64,000 nt of DNA from an uncultured Granulosicoccaceae bacterium (GCA_937998875.1 CALLBO010000009.1:186001-250000); one strand, 5' to 3'. Positions 35,614-45,149 are shown, counted from the stretch's first letter. Notes: generated from the letters alone by a model not told the origin. Made by a program: numbers and translations.

Positions 35614-36320
35614 TCAACTGTTTCCATTCTTATAGCACTTTTGCCGTGTACAACGAGACGTGTCAGGTTATCCCACAACGCTATCGCAAGCAGAACCGAC
35701 CCGACAGACATTGCAATCTGGGGCAACCAGATAGGGGTATATACCCATTCCGTACCGGAAGTAGCCCACATCTCACCCCACTTAGAGGGAGAGGAACCAA
35801 GCATTTTTACTACAGTAAGAAATCGTTCCGGTACCTGATCAAGCCCTTGCGTCCGGTCGTTGAGCATTTCGGAAAAGTAGTTTGCTTTTATGGCAAAACG
35901 GGCAAAGTATGTCGCTGTTAAGGCTGCGATGAACAAGGCAAATGCATCTAGCCAGAAACGAGTGTGCTGATTCAGATTTAGCAGAATGGAAACTCGAATA
36001 TGTGACCCACGATTCAAGGCATGCGCAAGCGCGAAGAATGACGTCGCAGCCATTGCATAACCAGCGTAATCGGTGGAACCCGGAAACTGCAACCCAAACC
36101 AGCGCACCATCATTTGCGCCACAATGATCAACAGTATTGTGATCATAAAGATGGCTGCCAGAACACCGGACACATCATAAATTTTGTTTAGTAACATCCA
36201 TACCGGCTTGAACAACACCGACGCTGTTCGCTTGAACAGTGCACAGAAAATAACTATCAGACTTGGCAGCACAAAAAGCCAGAACCATAAAGGCAGGCCG
36301 AGAAAAGGCTTCCAGTCCAT
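35610..36320 (-). CDS. dctQ: TRAP transporter small permease (DctQ family)
   Basis: A 236-aa inner-membrane subunit with an N-terminal helix pair and the four-helix DctQ core (ISGVLAAIFMITILLIIVAQMMVRW-like stretch; GSHIRVSILLNLN). It is longer than minimal DctQ because of an extra N-terminal hydrophobic segment. Its stop overlaps the dctM start. Confidence 0.9.
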   Translation of the reverse strand: MDWKPFLGLPLWFWLFVLPSLIVIFCALFKRTASVLFKPVWMLLNKIYDVSGVLAAIFMITILLIIVAQMMVRWFGLQFPGSTDYAGYAMAATSFFALAHALNRGSHIRVSILLNLNQHTRFWLDAFALFIAALTATYFARFAIKANYFSEMLNDRTQGLDQVPERFLTVVKMLGSSPSKWGEMWATSGTEWVYTPIWLPQIAMSVGSVLLAIALWDNLTRLVVHGKSAIRMETVE

Positions 36321-36402
36321 AGTTTAAAAATTCATGAATATTTAATTACAAAGAAGATCCCCAGGCGCTAACTTGCCCAGGGATCGCAAATACAAGCTTC
36401 AG

Positions 36403-37374
36403 TTACTTCTGATAAGCATCCAGAATTGCCTGACCCTTATCACCCACTTGAGACAACCAGTCTGCCTGCATAGTGGCACCGATCTCTTTTAGCTCAGCTA
36501 AAAACTCCGGCCCGGCGTCGGTTACAGTCATGCCGTTCTCTTCAAGCTGCTCAAAGTACCAGTTAGCCAGCTCTTCAGATTTAGCGGTACACGATGCCCC
36601 TGTTTCATCTGCCGCTTTTTGCAAACCGGCCTGCACATCACTATCGAGTGACTCCCACATTCCCTTGTTAACCATCACGTAGTTGCGTGGCAACCATGCA
36701 TTAACTTTATAGTAGTGAGACAAATGCTCCCAGACTTTGCGGTCATATCCTGTTGAACCGGACGATATAAACCCGTCCGCTACACCCGTTGCCAGTGCTT
36801 GAGTTAGCTCAGCTGCCTCAATCTGGACCGGCGTGCCACCCAGGCTTTCGATCACTGTGGCTGTAGCAGCATTGTATGATCGAAGTTTCATGCCTTTAAC
36901 ATCTGCACCGGATGCAACCTCATTCTTAAAATAAAAACCCTGGCCCGGCCATGGGCAAGTATAAAGTGCTAACAGATTCATATCTGCCAGTGTTTCGTTG
37001 ACAGTGTCTTTAGCAGCCTCCCACAGCTTCGCAGAGTCTTCATATGTAGTGGCGAGAAACGGCTGGTTATCCCAGTTAAGTAATGGTTCCTCGTTAGCAT
37101 GCGCAGACATGATGCGCTCACCAATAGGTGCCTGACCGGTCTGAATGGCACGTTTGATATCAGCACCGCCAAACAAAGAGCCGCCGGCATGCACTGTAAT
37201 TTCCAGTTTACCGTCCGTGTATTCTTTAACCTTGTCGGCGAACATCACACCATGCTCTGAATGATAGTTGGTTGCCGCATATGCCATCGGCATATCCCAT
37301 GTCTCGGCAACAGCAGCTGAAGCGCTGAAAGTCAGGCCAGCAGCGACTGCGATAAGTGCGGGTGTAAATTTCAT
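36403..37374 (-). CDS. dctP: TRAP transporter substrate-binding protein (DctP family)
   Basis: A 323-aa periplasmic binding protein with a Sec signal peptide (MKFTPALIAVAAGLTFSASA, cleaved after VAET-region Ala). It shows DctP motifs (FADKVKEYTDGKLEITVHAGGSLFGG; the arginine-containing MKLRSYNAATATVIESLGGTPVQI). ATG 37374 is chosen because GAGGAGAG lies 4 nt upstream; the open frame extends to 37428. The ligand is probably a carboxylate, but the identity cannot be read. It is 82 nt upstream of dctQ. Confidence 0.93.
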   Translation of the reverse strand: MKFTPALIAVAAGLTFSASAAVAETWDMPMAYAATNYHSEHGVMFADKVKEYTDGKLEITVHAGGSLFGGADIKRAIQTGQAPIGERIMSAHANEEPLLNWDNQPFLATTYEDSAKLWEAAKDTVNETLADMNLLALYTCPWPGQGFYFKNEVASGADVKGMKLRSYNAATATVIESLGGTPVQIEAAELTQALATGVADGFISSGSTGYDRKVWEHLSHYYKVNAWLPRNYVMVNKGMWESLDSDVQAGLQKAADETGASCTAKSEELANWYFEQLEENGMTVTDAGPEFLAELKEIGATMQADWLSQVGDKGQAILDAYQK

Positions 37375-37543
37375 GATTCTCTCCTCGTTGATCTTCGATG
37401 ATAACACCGGTACCACCTCTGCGAACACCGGCAGCAGGTTTTTAGGCGCAAAAATTCGGCAGTTTACTTTACGTCCTGCGACATCACACAGACAACTATT
37501 GCACTAACGGCTGTTGAACCAATACGGAGTTACACACAGCTTT

Positions 37544-38464
37544 TTAAGAATTGTTGTAGTGAGCAAAGGCCCCTTTATTGCGACCGAGTATATACTCCGC
37601 AGCCGGTACTGCCTGAAACTTGGCCACCTCACCGGGCAGCAGATCTGACGGGTCAACCAAGGCACCGGGGTTTGGGTCATAAAACATCGCAATAGAGTAT
37701 CTGGCATCAGCACTTGTGTTACGGACACGGTGCTTAGTTGACGGCAATTTGTTGTTGGACCATCGTTCCAGTAAGTCGCCGATATTTATTACCAATGAAT
37801 TTTCTATCGGCGGTGCAGGAACCCATTCACCATTCGGGAACAATACTTCCAATCCGGCTGTTTCCTGCAGCAACAATGTAATGCAGCCAAAATCGCTGTG
37901 CGGTGCTACGCCAAACTGATCCGGATGATTATCAGTCGGTGGATAACACAGCAGCTGACCACGCAACATGCAGCGTTCATAGTAAGGCTCAAAAAACGTC
38001 TCGGGAGCACCGAGTGCCACTGCAACAATCTGCAACAGCTTATCGCCTATTGACTGAATCAGTGAAGAGTACTCCTGTACAGCACTTCGGAAACCGACAA
38101 TTTCAGGCCACCGGTTTGGACCACACAGTGGCAAGCCTGCCATCACATCCGTATCATATTGATCAGCCTCGCGCCCCCAGAAAAAGACCTCTTTCTGATC
38201 CCGTCGGGTGGCACCTTGCATCAGCGCCATGCCCGGCGCCAAATAGCCGCGGTTATTGCTATCGATCGCGATCTTCTGCTTTTCTTGCGCAGGTAACGCA
38301 AAAAATGAGCGCTGCGTCGCACGAATATTTTCAATTGTGGTAGCGTTGTGGTCACCAATATTGACGTAGACAAAGCCACAATCTGATGTCGCTTTAACCA
38401 AATCGGCAGCAGCGCAGTTCACGTCAATTGCAGCGGGCTGGGATAAATCGAGCTGTGATATCAC
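37544..38464 (-). CDS. 2-oxoglutarate/Fe(II) dioxygenase, isopenicillin-N-synthase family
   Basis: A 306-aa soluble oxygenase. The iron facial triad is in PHSDFGCITLL (His-x-Asp) and STKHRVRNTS (distal His), followed by RYSIAMFYDPN with the 2-oxoglutarate-binding Arg. The N-terminal DIOX_N domain is present. The substrate is unknown. It sits upstream of the TRAP genes on the same strand (170-nt gap) and is divergent from the homocysteine methyltransferase. A role in breaking down the imported TRAP substrate is possible. Confidence 0.88.
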   Translation of the reverse strand: MISQLDLSQPAAIDVNCAAADLVKATSDCGFVYVNIGDHNATTIENIRATQRSFFALPAQEKQKIAIDSNNRGYLAPGMALMQGATRRDQKEVFFWGREADQYDTDVMAGLPLCGPNRWPEIVGFRSAVQEYSSLIQSIGDKLLQIVAVALGAPETFFEPYYERCMLRGQLLCYPPTDNHPDQFGVAPHSDFGCITLLLQETAGLEVLFPNGEWVPAPPIENSLVINIGDLLERWSNNKLPSTKHRVRNTSADARYSIAMFYDPNPGALVDPSDLLPGEVAKFQAVPAAEYILGRNKGAFAHYNNS

Positions 38465-38651
38465 CGGAGCGTCGATCCCACGCTGGTTTCAGTGCACATT
38501 GTCTGCACACATAGAAGTGATATCGGCATGTTCATCGCAACTAGCCTATCATATGACCAGAGCAACGCTATCGGATGGCCCTAAGCTACTGTTGTACTCA
38601 ACTACGGTCGCAGTCACTACTTCGACCGGACCTAACTAAAAGCCCTGCCCA

Positions 38652-39707
38652 ATGAACAATATCCTTACCGACATACTGCGCGAAAAACGCTATATCCTGG
38701 CGGACGGCGCTACTGGCACCAACCTGTTCAGCATGGGACTACAAACCGGCGATTCTCCCGAATTCTGGAATGCAGACCATCCGGATCGGGTCACCAGACA
38801 CTATGAAAGTTTTATTGAAGCCGGCTCAGATTTGGTACTGACGAACACCTTCGGCGGCAACCGATATCGATTGCAACTCCACAATGGAGAAGACCGGGTT
38901 ACCGAGTTAAACAAGCGAGCGGCGGAGCTACTCCGGGAAGCAGTGGATAAAAGCGGGCGCAAGGTCATTGTCGCCGGAGACATTGGACCGACCGGTGAAA
39001 TCTTCGCACCCACTGGCACGCTTTCTATCGAAGCCGCAGCCGATGCTTTTGCCGAGCAGGCGCAGGCACTCGCCGACGGGGGTGCCGATATCATCTGGAT
39101 CGAAACACTCTCATCGTTAGAAGAAGCGAAAGCGGCGTTCTCAGGCGCCAAGTCAACCGGCCTTCCAATAGTTTTCAGTATGAGCATTGATACCAACGGC
39201 CGCACCATGATGGGGGTGACCGCCGCTGACATCATCAAGCTCGCATCTGAAATGCTGCCGGAGCTGACCGGTTGTGGCACCAATTGCGGTGTCGGTGCAG
39301 CGGAAGTAGTGGCGGCAATGATGAACATGAAAAAGAGCTGCCTGGAATTTCAGGAACCACCAGCGTTAATCGCAAAAGCTAACTGCGGAATACCTGAATA
39401 CGTTGATGGCAAAATCGTTTATAACGGCACACCGGAGTTGATGGGTCGCTACGCACAATTAGCATTCGATGCCGGAGCGACAATCATTGGTGGTTGCTGT
39501 GGCACCTCGCCTGAGCACATCAGGGCCATGAAAGACGCGCTGGAATCTTATGAAGGCCGCACAACACCCACCCTTGAACAGATTATTGAAGAACTCGGTG
39601 AAGTATCAGTCGGCGCAACATCGCAACTGCATGGAGACATGAGCGTGGCAGGTGGATCAGTATCCGGCAATTCGAAACGCAGAAGCCGCCGCAAAAGAAT
39701 TGCATGA
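38652..39707 (+). CDS. Homocysteine S-methyltransferase family protein (Bmt/BhmT-like)
   Basis: A 351-aa zinc TIM-barrel enzyme that methylates homocysteine. The zinc cysteines are C212 (GCGTNCGVG) and C282/C283 (IIGGCCGTSPEHI), and the N-terminal DGATGTNL is typical. The methyl donor could be betaine, or methyl-corrinoid in a multi-part methionine synthase. The C-terminus is a basic tail (K342 to R349, KRRSRRKR), as in the pterin methyltransferase and corrinoid activator at 15-18 kb. That points to the methyl-corrinoid option. It is monocistronic with a hairpin after the stop. Confidence 0.9.
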   Translation: MNNILTDILREKRYILADGATGTNLFSMGLQTGDSPEFWNADHPDRVTRHYESFIEAGSDLVLTNTFGGNRYRLQLHNGEDRVTELNKRAAELLREAVDKSGRKVIVAGDIGPTGEIFAPTGTLSIEAAADAFAEQAQALADGGADIIWIETLSSLEEAKAAFSGAKSTGLPIVFSMSIDTNGRTMMGVTAADIIKLASEMLPELTGCGTNCGVGAAEVVAAMMNMKKSCLEFQEPPALIAKANCGIPEYVDGKIVYNGTPELMGRYAQLAFDAGATIIGGCCGTSPEHIRAMKDALESYEGRTTPTLEQIIEELGEVSVGATSQLHGDMSVAGGSVSGNSKRRSRRKRIA

Positions 39708-39744
39708 GTCCGATAATCCTGCCTAACCGGAAAACCGGAATTGA

Positions 39745-39772
39745 AATCGGGCGGGTGTAAGTCAGCCCGATT
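39745..39772 (+). terminator. Stem-loop after the homocysteine methyltransferase
   Basis: Perfect 8-bp arms AATCGGGC (39745-39752) and GCCCGATT (39765-39772) surround a 12-nt loop, without a strong T-run. It starts 38 nt after the stop and overlaps the 3' end of the convergent membrane gene. The same 8-bp arms recur after fusA2 at 45031-45059. Confidence 0.5.
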
Positions 39773-40535
39773 CTGCAGAAACCGCCTCTACCGCTTTAAC
39801 CTTTTCAGGCTGACTTTCCTTACGCCCCATATACACATGCCTGAAGCTCACATATTGATATATGGCAAATAACGGCAGCGCAGCGACCGCAATTACCAAT
39901 GCCAGTTCGCTGAAATAAAACACAATAAAAAACGCCATAAACGGCAGATAACTGGCTGCTGCAATAACTGGAAAGTTCTTCCTTTCTCCCTGCTTTGCAT
40001 ACTTCACCGAGTCAATCAAACCAAGCTTGTGAAATACGGATATTGGCAACAGGAACCACATAGTCGTCACCATCACACCTATGTAGATAACAAACAGTGA
40101 GATCGTGCCGTCATAGAGCCACTGTAGCGCTGCAATAGGTGGCGGCGCACTTGATTCGGAGACCACTGCATCAAGCATTAACATACTGGCAATGCGCGCC
40201 GCAATCACCCATAACAAAACATAAAAAGCCGAAAACAGCACAACCGTAATGACTGCGTTTACCAGACTCTGGTACCAGATATTCAGTGTTAGCGTTTTAG
40301 ATTCATCTGCGCCGCGCGCTACTACTACGCACGCCACCACCGCGACCTGACACAAGAGCAGAGCAATAAAGAATGTCAGATAACCTGAAATCCGGATTTT
40401 GTAACTGAGCACGAAAAACGCCAGTGATATCACAATAAAAACTACCGGCCGACGGCGAAAAATCAGCGCTGATTCTTTCATCCAGATGAGTATGTCGGGA
40501 AACTCAACTTGCCTTGGTTCGAGTGGGTTATTCAC
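39762..40535 (-). CDS. Polytopic membrane protein of unknown function
   Basis: A 257-aa protein with about six hydrophobic segments (for example VVFIVISLAFFVLSY, AVITVVLFSAFYVLLWVI, FVIYIGVMVTTMWFLLPI, FMAFFIVFYFSELALVI). It has a short charged N-terminus and a soluble Lys/Glu-rich C-terminus. I do not recognise a family. The pattern resembles DUF-type integral proteins. It is convergent with the homocysteine methyltransferase gene. Confidence 0.75.
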   Translation of the reverse strand: MNNPLEPRQVEFPDILIWMKESALIFRRRPVVFIVISLAFFVLSYKIRISGYLTFFIALLLCQVAVVACVVVARGADESKTLTLNIWYQSLVNAVITVVLFSAFYVLLWVIAARIASMLMLDAVVSESSAPPPIAALQWLYDGTISLFVIYIGVMVTTMWFLLPISVFHKLGLIDSVKYAKQGERKNFPVIAAASYLPFMAFFIVFYFSELALVIAVAALPLFAIYQYVSFRHVYMGRKESQPEKVKAVEAVSAESG

Positions 40536-40597
40536 GGGTCAACAGCGGTTCGCAGGTTGGCGGGTACCAGATTGCAGATAGTTTCGCCAATTGTAGT

Positions 40598-40891
40598 TCA
40601 TTGCCACTGAGTGCGCTGACGGGCAACCCAACCAATGTGTTTTTTCACCTGCGGGTCCTGTCGCAGCTTGTTGATGCAGTTGAGTGTTTTTCCCAATTGC
40701 ATTTCATCGAAGAGTTTGTGCAGACCACTATGGCATTGCCGACAAATTTGAATAGTGGCCTGTAACTCAGACTTATCGAAGTGCTTTTTGAAATGTTTGC
40801 GGCGATGCAGTTTACGCGGTATCAGGTGATGCGCAGTCAATGCTGATTTACGCTCACACAACTCGCATTCTCCAACTCCGGATTTTGCCAA
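40598..40891 (-). CDS. HNH-endonuclease-like small protein
   Basis: A 97-aa protein with a zinc-finger HNH (ICEA/YisB-like) pattern: CELC near the N-terminus, AHHLIPRK, then ICRQCHSGLHKLFDE. The His-His, the CxxC pair and the final Cys-His fit metal-binding HNH nucleases. No mobile-element genes are adjacent. The function is not known; DNA cleavage is inferred only from the fold. Confidence 0.8.
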   Translation of the reverse strand: MAKSGVGECELCERKSALTAHHLIPRKLHRRKHFKKHFDKSELQATIQICRQCHSGLHKLFDEMQLGKTLNCINKLRQDPQVKKHIGWVARQRTQWQ

Positions 40892-40963
40892 AATTGCTCC
40901 TGATTTTGTTCAAGACACTCTCAAGGCTAAGTCAACCACCCTAACCATTATGTGAACAGTGAA

Positions 40964-41617
40964 TCATCTGTGCGATTCAAGCTCTTCTATAGCTCCTGGC
41001 AGTTCAAGCATATTGCCGATTGTCAGCACACCCGGGCTGTCTGAAAAATCATTTCCAACGCCACCGCCGATGTAGTGGACACATTTCATTCCAGCATTCA
41101 ATGCCGCCTGCACGCCTACTTCACTATCTTCAATCACTATACAGTTGCTTGAGCTGAAATCCATTTGAACTGCCGCGTGATTAAATAATGCAGGATCAGG
41201 TTTCCAGCGGTCGACATCATAGGCACTGAATAGTTTATCTTTAAAGTATCCGTACAATCCTGTCTTTGCAAGCACCTGCACGAGCTTGCTCATGGGCGCG
41301 TTGGAGGCAACACATTTCGCGTGCGGTAATGCCTTTAACGCCGCGTGAATATTCGGAATCGGCTCAAGTCGCTCGGCAAAATAGTTACTTGCACGAGCGC
41401 GAAAGCGGGCCTCAAATGCCTGATCCAGAGCTTGAGAGTGCAGTTCACCGAGATCATCAAGCATTGCCTTGAATTTCCATCCACGATATCTCGCCAACAG
41501 AGCGTTATTATCTTCATAAATACTGCTTACACGAAGCTCATCCGCAAGGGCTTCTGTGTTGATCGCTTCACTATCTACGAGTGTACCGTCGCTATCAAAC
41601 AGCAGGCAGTGTTTCAT
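40964..41617 (-). CDS. HAD-superfamily hydrolase (phosphatase/phosphomutase-like)
   Basis: A 217-aa HAD protein with motif I DSDGTLVDSE, where the first Asp follows CLLF. Motif II is CVASNAP, motif III is the Lys in RWKPDPALF, and motif IV is CIVIEDSEVGVQAA. The helical cap type matches the beta-phosphoglucomutase/6-phosphogluconate phosphatase group (YieH-like). The substrate is undetermined. Confidence 0.88.
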   Translation of the reverse strand: MKHCLLFDSDGTLVDSEAINTEALADELRVSSIYEDNNALLARYRGWKFKAMLDDLGELHSQALDQAFEARFRARASNYFAERLEPIPNIHAALKALPHAKCVASNAPMSKLVQVLAKTGLYGYFKDKLFSAYDVDRWKPDPALFNHAAVQMDFSSSNCIVIEDSEVGVQAALNAGMKCVHYIGGGVGNDFSDSPGVLTIGNMLELPGAIEELESHR

Positions 41618-41770
41618 TTAAAACCGTTTACTGAGCGTAAAAGAGAATTGTACCAGTCATGCACAACACCCCGCGTGCGTTATTTAAAAACTCAATGTTT
41701 ACGGTGGTCTACGCTAACGCTTACCACAGTTTGGTTACGTAAAAAGAGCAGTTCATTGTACAGAGCCAGC

Positions 41771-42439
41771 TCAAATATCAGCCGAACTGAATAGTGCAGG
41801 AGACTGAGTATCACCACATGAAAGATTATTGTCCCTGAGCAACCTACGCCAGTCGTGTCCGTATACCGAGTGTTCGCAACCTGACGCAAGCCGTTGTTCA
41901 AGTTTGACAATCAAAGCCGGGTTGCGATCCTGTTGTTCCGTGGTAACGTTCAGCAGATTCAGCAATGTCATCACTGTGAGTTCGGGATCGCTGGTGTATC
42001 GCAATCGACCCTCCGCCAGCTGCAGTTGACGCTGCAGTTGAGTCGTACGGGTGGCCAGGGTGGCATCGTAACGATCGCTGCTATTGCTCACCGCACTCCG
42101 GGAAACAATAGACTGACCCAACGCGTCTACAGCCCATTCCAAAGCATTCAACTCCGCATCACGCAGGCACGCATTGAACGCGGTACTGTCTTCACGCCTG
42201 CAATGGCGGGCGATGCGATTGCGTTGCTCTAGAAACGACTGCCTGTCGATCACACCTCGCTCGAGCGCTTCGTTTAACGCGGCGGACAATTCGCTGTCCA
42301 GCGCACGCAGCCCCGGCTCACCACAGATAGCGATTTCCAGGCGGGTATGCGGAACACCATCGCAATTCACACCGGCATTCGCCGGATTCATAAACAGGAT
42401 CGGCAATAGAAACATCAGTTTTCGACAAAATATACTCAC
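41771..42439 (-). CDS. Secreted DUF1311/LprI-like protein
   Basis: A 222-aa protein with a Sec signal (LMFLLPILFMNPANAG) and, after it, the DUF1311 (lysozyme-inhibitor LprI) pattern: C..., TRLEIAICGEPGLRALDSELSAALNEAL, then C-containing RHCRREDSTAFNACLRDA. The four Cys suggest disulfides in the periplasm. The C-terminal half is variable. A lysozyme-inhibitor role is only a family guess. Confidence 0.75.
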   Translation of the reverse strand: MSIFCRKLMFLLPILFMNPANAGVNCDGVPHTRLEIAICGEPGLRALDSELSAALNEALERGVIDRQSFLEQRNRIARHCRREDSTAFNACLRDAELNALEWAVDALGQSIVSRSAVSNSSDRYDATLATRTTQLQRQLQLAEGRLRYTSDPELTVMTLLNLLNVTTEQQDRNPALIVKLEQRLASGCEHSVYGHDWRRLLRDNNLSCGDTQSPALFSSADI

Positions 42440-42594
42440 TACATTGGCCCTGAGTCTGTGATGCGCGGTGGTGAATCCCGGAAGGACCCGGATTTTTCAC
42501 TGCCATTATTTCGGCACGACACCAGCGAAATGAAGGCTTGTTTGATCCGAAATGTGTGAATGCCTGTCAAAACGGGACAATTCAACGTTTTACC

Positions 42595-42623
42595 TTGAAA
42601 ATCAGCACTTATTCGCCTATATT
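42595..42623 (+). promoter_or_regulatory. Strong candidate sigma-70 promoter of fusA2
   Basis: TTGAAA (5/6) and TATATT (5/6) are separated by exactly 17 bp. Transcription from here would start near 42630, giving a leader of about 297 nt before the fusA2 ATG, with no other gene on this strand. Confidence 0.6.
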
Positions 42624-42777
42624 CCGCTTCGCAAGCAAGCCGCCGCCGCACCGGTTAGTTGATAAAGCAATAACAGGTAGATTGCCTCGATCAACGAAGA
42701 CTTTCCCCGGATATCGCAGACTGCTGTCGACAGCGAATTTCTCGACTGATCAGACATTACCCTGCTGCATTCGTGAC

Positions 42778-42918
42778 ATGACCGGCAGGTTGATGCTGCG
42801 CACACGAAATCGCTTTGCCCTGTCGCTTCGCCACTACTTTTGGCGGCGCGCCTTATCCGAGCCCCCGGCCTGCGCCACACGCGCACTGGTGTTTGTCACC
42901 GGTGCTTTTTATTTTTGA
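42778..42918 (+). CDS. Possible Arg-rich leader peptide of fusA2
   Basis: ATG at 42778 opens a 46-codon frame ([13 protein letters not shown]...) with nine Arg, ending in GAFYF and TGA at 42916-42918, only 8 nt before the fusA2 ATG. The frame runs straight through the terminator hairpin at 42883-42916, so a translating ribosome would melt it. No clear Shine-Dalgarno was seen, and the frame is open farther upstream (to 42538), so this is a hypothesis. Confidence 0.3.
   Translation: MTGRLMLRTRNRFALSLRHYFWRRALSEPPACATRALVFVTGAFYF
42883..42916 (+). terminator. Intrinsic terminator in the fusA2 leader
   Basis: The 9-bp stem GCACTGGTG/CACCGGTGC (one G-U pair) has a 5-nt loop and is followed by TTTTTATTTTT up to 42916. 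This is a textbook Rho-independent terminator just 10 nt before the fusA2 start. Nothing else is encoded on this strand upstream, so it most likely acts as an attenuator or ends a small leader RNA. Confidence 0.85.
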
Positions 42919-42926
42919 GAAATGAA

Positions 42927-45011
42927 ATGACTGACTTAACGCTTTACCGAAATATAGGGATATTCGCCCACGTTGATGCGGGTAAAACCACCACGACCGA
43001 GCGCATACTGAAGCTGACCGGCAAAATTCATAAAATCGGTGAAGTACACGACGGTGCTGCAACTACCGACTTCATGGATCAGGAGCAGGAGCGTGGTATT
43101 ACTATCCAGTCTGCAGCAACTACCTGCTTTTGGAATGATCATCGACTGAACATCATCGATACCCCGGGCCACGTTGACTTCACTATCGAAGTGTATCGTT
43201 CGCTTAAGGTACTCGATGGTGGCGTCGGTGTTTTCTGTGGTTCCGGTGGTGTAGAGCCACAATCAGAAACTAACTGGCGCTATGCCAACGAGTCTGGCGT
43301 TGCACGTATTATCTACGTCAACAAGCTTGATCGTATGGGTGCAGACTTCTACCGTGTAACCAAGCAGGTTGAAGACGTGCTTGGCGCTGTACCACTGGTA
43401 ATGACTCTGCCGATCGGTATTGAAGACAACTTCTCCGGTGTTGTAGATCTGCTAACCCGTAAAGCATGGGTCTGGGATGACTCAGGTGATCCGATGAAGT
43501 ACGAAATTGTGGATCCCCCTGCAGACATGGCAGACAAAATTGAAGAGTTCCGTGAAAAGCTGATCGAGACAGCCGTTGAGCAGGACGACGACGCGATGGA
43601 AAAGTATCTTGAGGGTGAAGAGCCTGATCTCGAAACGATCAAGCGATGCATTCGCAAAGGCACTATTGAGCTTGCGTTCTTCCCAACTTTCTGTGGTAGC
43701 TCTTTCAAGAACAAGGGCGTACAGAACGTTCTTGATGCGGTTGTTGATTACCTGCCGAACCCGACCGAAGTTAAACCTCAGCCGGAAGTTGATCTTGAAG
43801 GTAATGAAACCGGTGAGTTCGCGATTGTTGATCCCGACAAGCCGTTGCGCGCGCTGGCTTTCAAAATCATGGATGACCGTTACGGCGCACTTACCTTTAC
43901 CCGTATCTACACAGGTACCCTTGCTAAAGGCACAAACGTGTTGAATACCTTTACCGGTAAAACAGAGCGTATTGGTCGCATCGTTGAAATGCACGCTGAC
44001 TCACGCGAAGAACTCGATAGTGCACAGGCTGGTGACATCGTCGCGATCGTTGGTATGAAGAACGTTCAGACCGGTCACACATTGGCTGACGTTAAAAACC
44101 CGGCAACACTTGAGCCAATGGTATTCCCTGATCCGGTTATTTCTATTGCTATCTCTCCCAAAGATAAAGGGGGTTCAGAGAAGATGGGTCTTGCACTCAG
44201 CAAAATGGTTCAGGAGGATCCATCTTTCCATGTTGAGACAGACGAAGAGAGCGGTGAGACAATCATCAAAGGAATGGGTGAACTGCACCTTGATATCAAA
44301 GTCGACATCCTCAGACGAACTCACGATGTTGATGTAGAAGTCGGTAAGCCGCAGGTTGCCTATCGTGAAACCATCACTAAGCGAGTTGAAGATTCCTACA
44401 CGCATAAGAAACAGACTGGTGGTTCCGGTCAGTTTGCGAAGATCGAGTATGTTATCGAACCTGCAGAAGTTGGCACAGGCTTTACTTTTGAGTCAAAAGT
44501 AACCGGTGGTAACGTACCGCGCGAATTCTGGCCGGCAGTTGAAAAGGGTTTCAAGCAAAGCATCGATAACGGTGTGCTTGCAGGGTATCCGTGCCTCGAC
44601 TTCCAGGTGACACTCATGGACGGCCAGTTCCACGCTGTTGACTCCTCGGCGGTTGCGTTCGAAATCGCATCAAAGGCTGCATACCGCGAATCCATGCCGA
44701 AGGCAGGACCACAACTGCTTGAGCCGATCATGAAGATTGATGTGTTCACACCGGAAGATCACGTTGGTGATGTTATTGGCGATCTGAACCGTCGTCGAGG
44801 AATGATCCAGGGTCAGGAAGCCGGTGTAACCGGTGTACGTGTTAAAGCAGACGCACCACTGAGCGAAATGTTCGGCTATATCGGTGATCTGCGAACTATG
44901 ACATCCGGCCGTGGTCAATTCTCAATGGAATTCTCTCACTACGCACCTTGCCCCAACAATGTCGCAGAAGTTGTTATCGCACAGGCTGCAGAAATGAAGA
45001 AGGCCTCGTAA
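42927..45011 (+). CDS. fusA2: Elongation factor G, second type (EF-G2)
   Basis: A 694-aa translational GTPase with G1 [15 protein letters not shown], the switch region [15 protein letters not shown]3 DTPGHVD and G4 NKLD. Domains II-V follow, including the GMGELHLDI and domain [17 protein letters not shown] motifs. The ATG at 42927 gives the standard N-terminus ([17 protein letters not shown]). The gene is alone, not in the rpsL-rpsG-fusA-tuf cluster. Its sequence matches the fusA2/fusB paralogue of Vibrio and Pseudomonas, so it is probably an extra EF-G with a role in recycling or stress. Confidence 0.94.
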   Translation: MTDLTLYRNIGIFAHVDAGKTTTTERILKLTGKIHKIGEVHDGAATTDFMDQEQERGITIQSAATTCFWNDHRLNIIDTPGHVDFTIEVYRSLKVLDGGVGVFCGSGGVEPQSETNWRYANESGVARIIYVNKLDRMGADFYRVTKQVEDVLGAVPLVMTLPIGIEDNFSGVVDLLTRKAWVWDDSGDPMKYEIVDPPADMADKIEEFREKLIETAVEQDDDAMEKYLEGEEPDLETIKRCIRKGTIELAFFPTFCGSSFKNKGVQNVLDAVVDYLPNPTEVKPQPEVDLEGNETGEFAIVDPDKPLRALAFKIMDDRYGALTFTRIYTGTLAKGTNVLNTFTGKTERIGRIVEMHADSREELDSAQAGDIVAIVGMKNVQTGHTLADVKNPATLEPMVFPDPVISIAISPKDKGGSEKMGLALSKMVQEDPSFHVETDEESGETIIKGMGELHLDIKVDILRRTHDVDVEVGKPQVAYRETITKRVEDSYTHKKQTGGSGQFAKIEYVIEPAEVGTGFTFESKVTGGNVPREFWPAVEKGFKQSIDNGVLAGYPCLDFQVTLMDGQFHAVDSSAVAFEIASKAAYRESMPKAGPQLLEPIMKIDVFTPEDHVGDVIGDLNRRRGMIQGQEAGVTGVRVKADAPLSEMFGYIGDLRTMTSGRGQFSMEFSHYAPCPNNVAEVVIAQAAEMKKAS

Positions 45012-45029
45012 GCGCCGCTATAAAAACTC

Positions 45030-45060
45030 GAATCGGGCCTAATCGATCCTGGCCCGATTC
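45030..45060 (+). terminator. Stem-loop after fusA2
   Basis: Perfect 10-bp arms GAATCGGGCC and GGCCCGATTC enclose an 11-nt loop, 19 nt after the fusA2 stop. There is no T-run after the stem, so it may terminate inefficiently or protect the mRNA end. Confidence 0.55.
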
Positions 45061-45149
45061 AAGTTGGGACCCGGTTCACATTCAGGCCAGGTTCGCGTTC
45101 CTTGGTTAGACTCGAACCAGGCTCTACAACCTCGCAGGTAACTATTTAT

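Noticed and set aside
40598..40891. HNH protein as part of a mobile intron or defence island
   Set aside because: It is a stand-alone small gene among housekeeping-type genes, with no reverse transcriptase, restriction or toxin partner.
42538..42918. 126-aa protein upstream of fusA2
   Set aside because: It starts before the candidate promoter, has no homology I recognise and runs through a terminator. Only its last 46 codons were kept, as a possible leader peptide.
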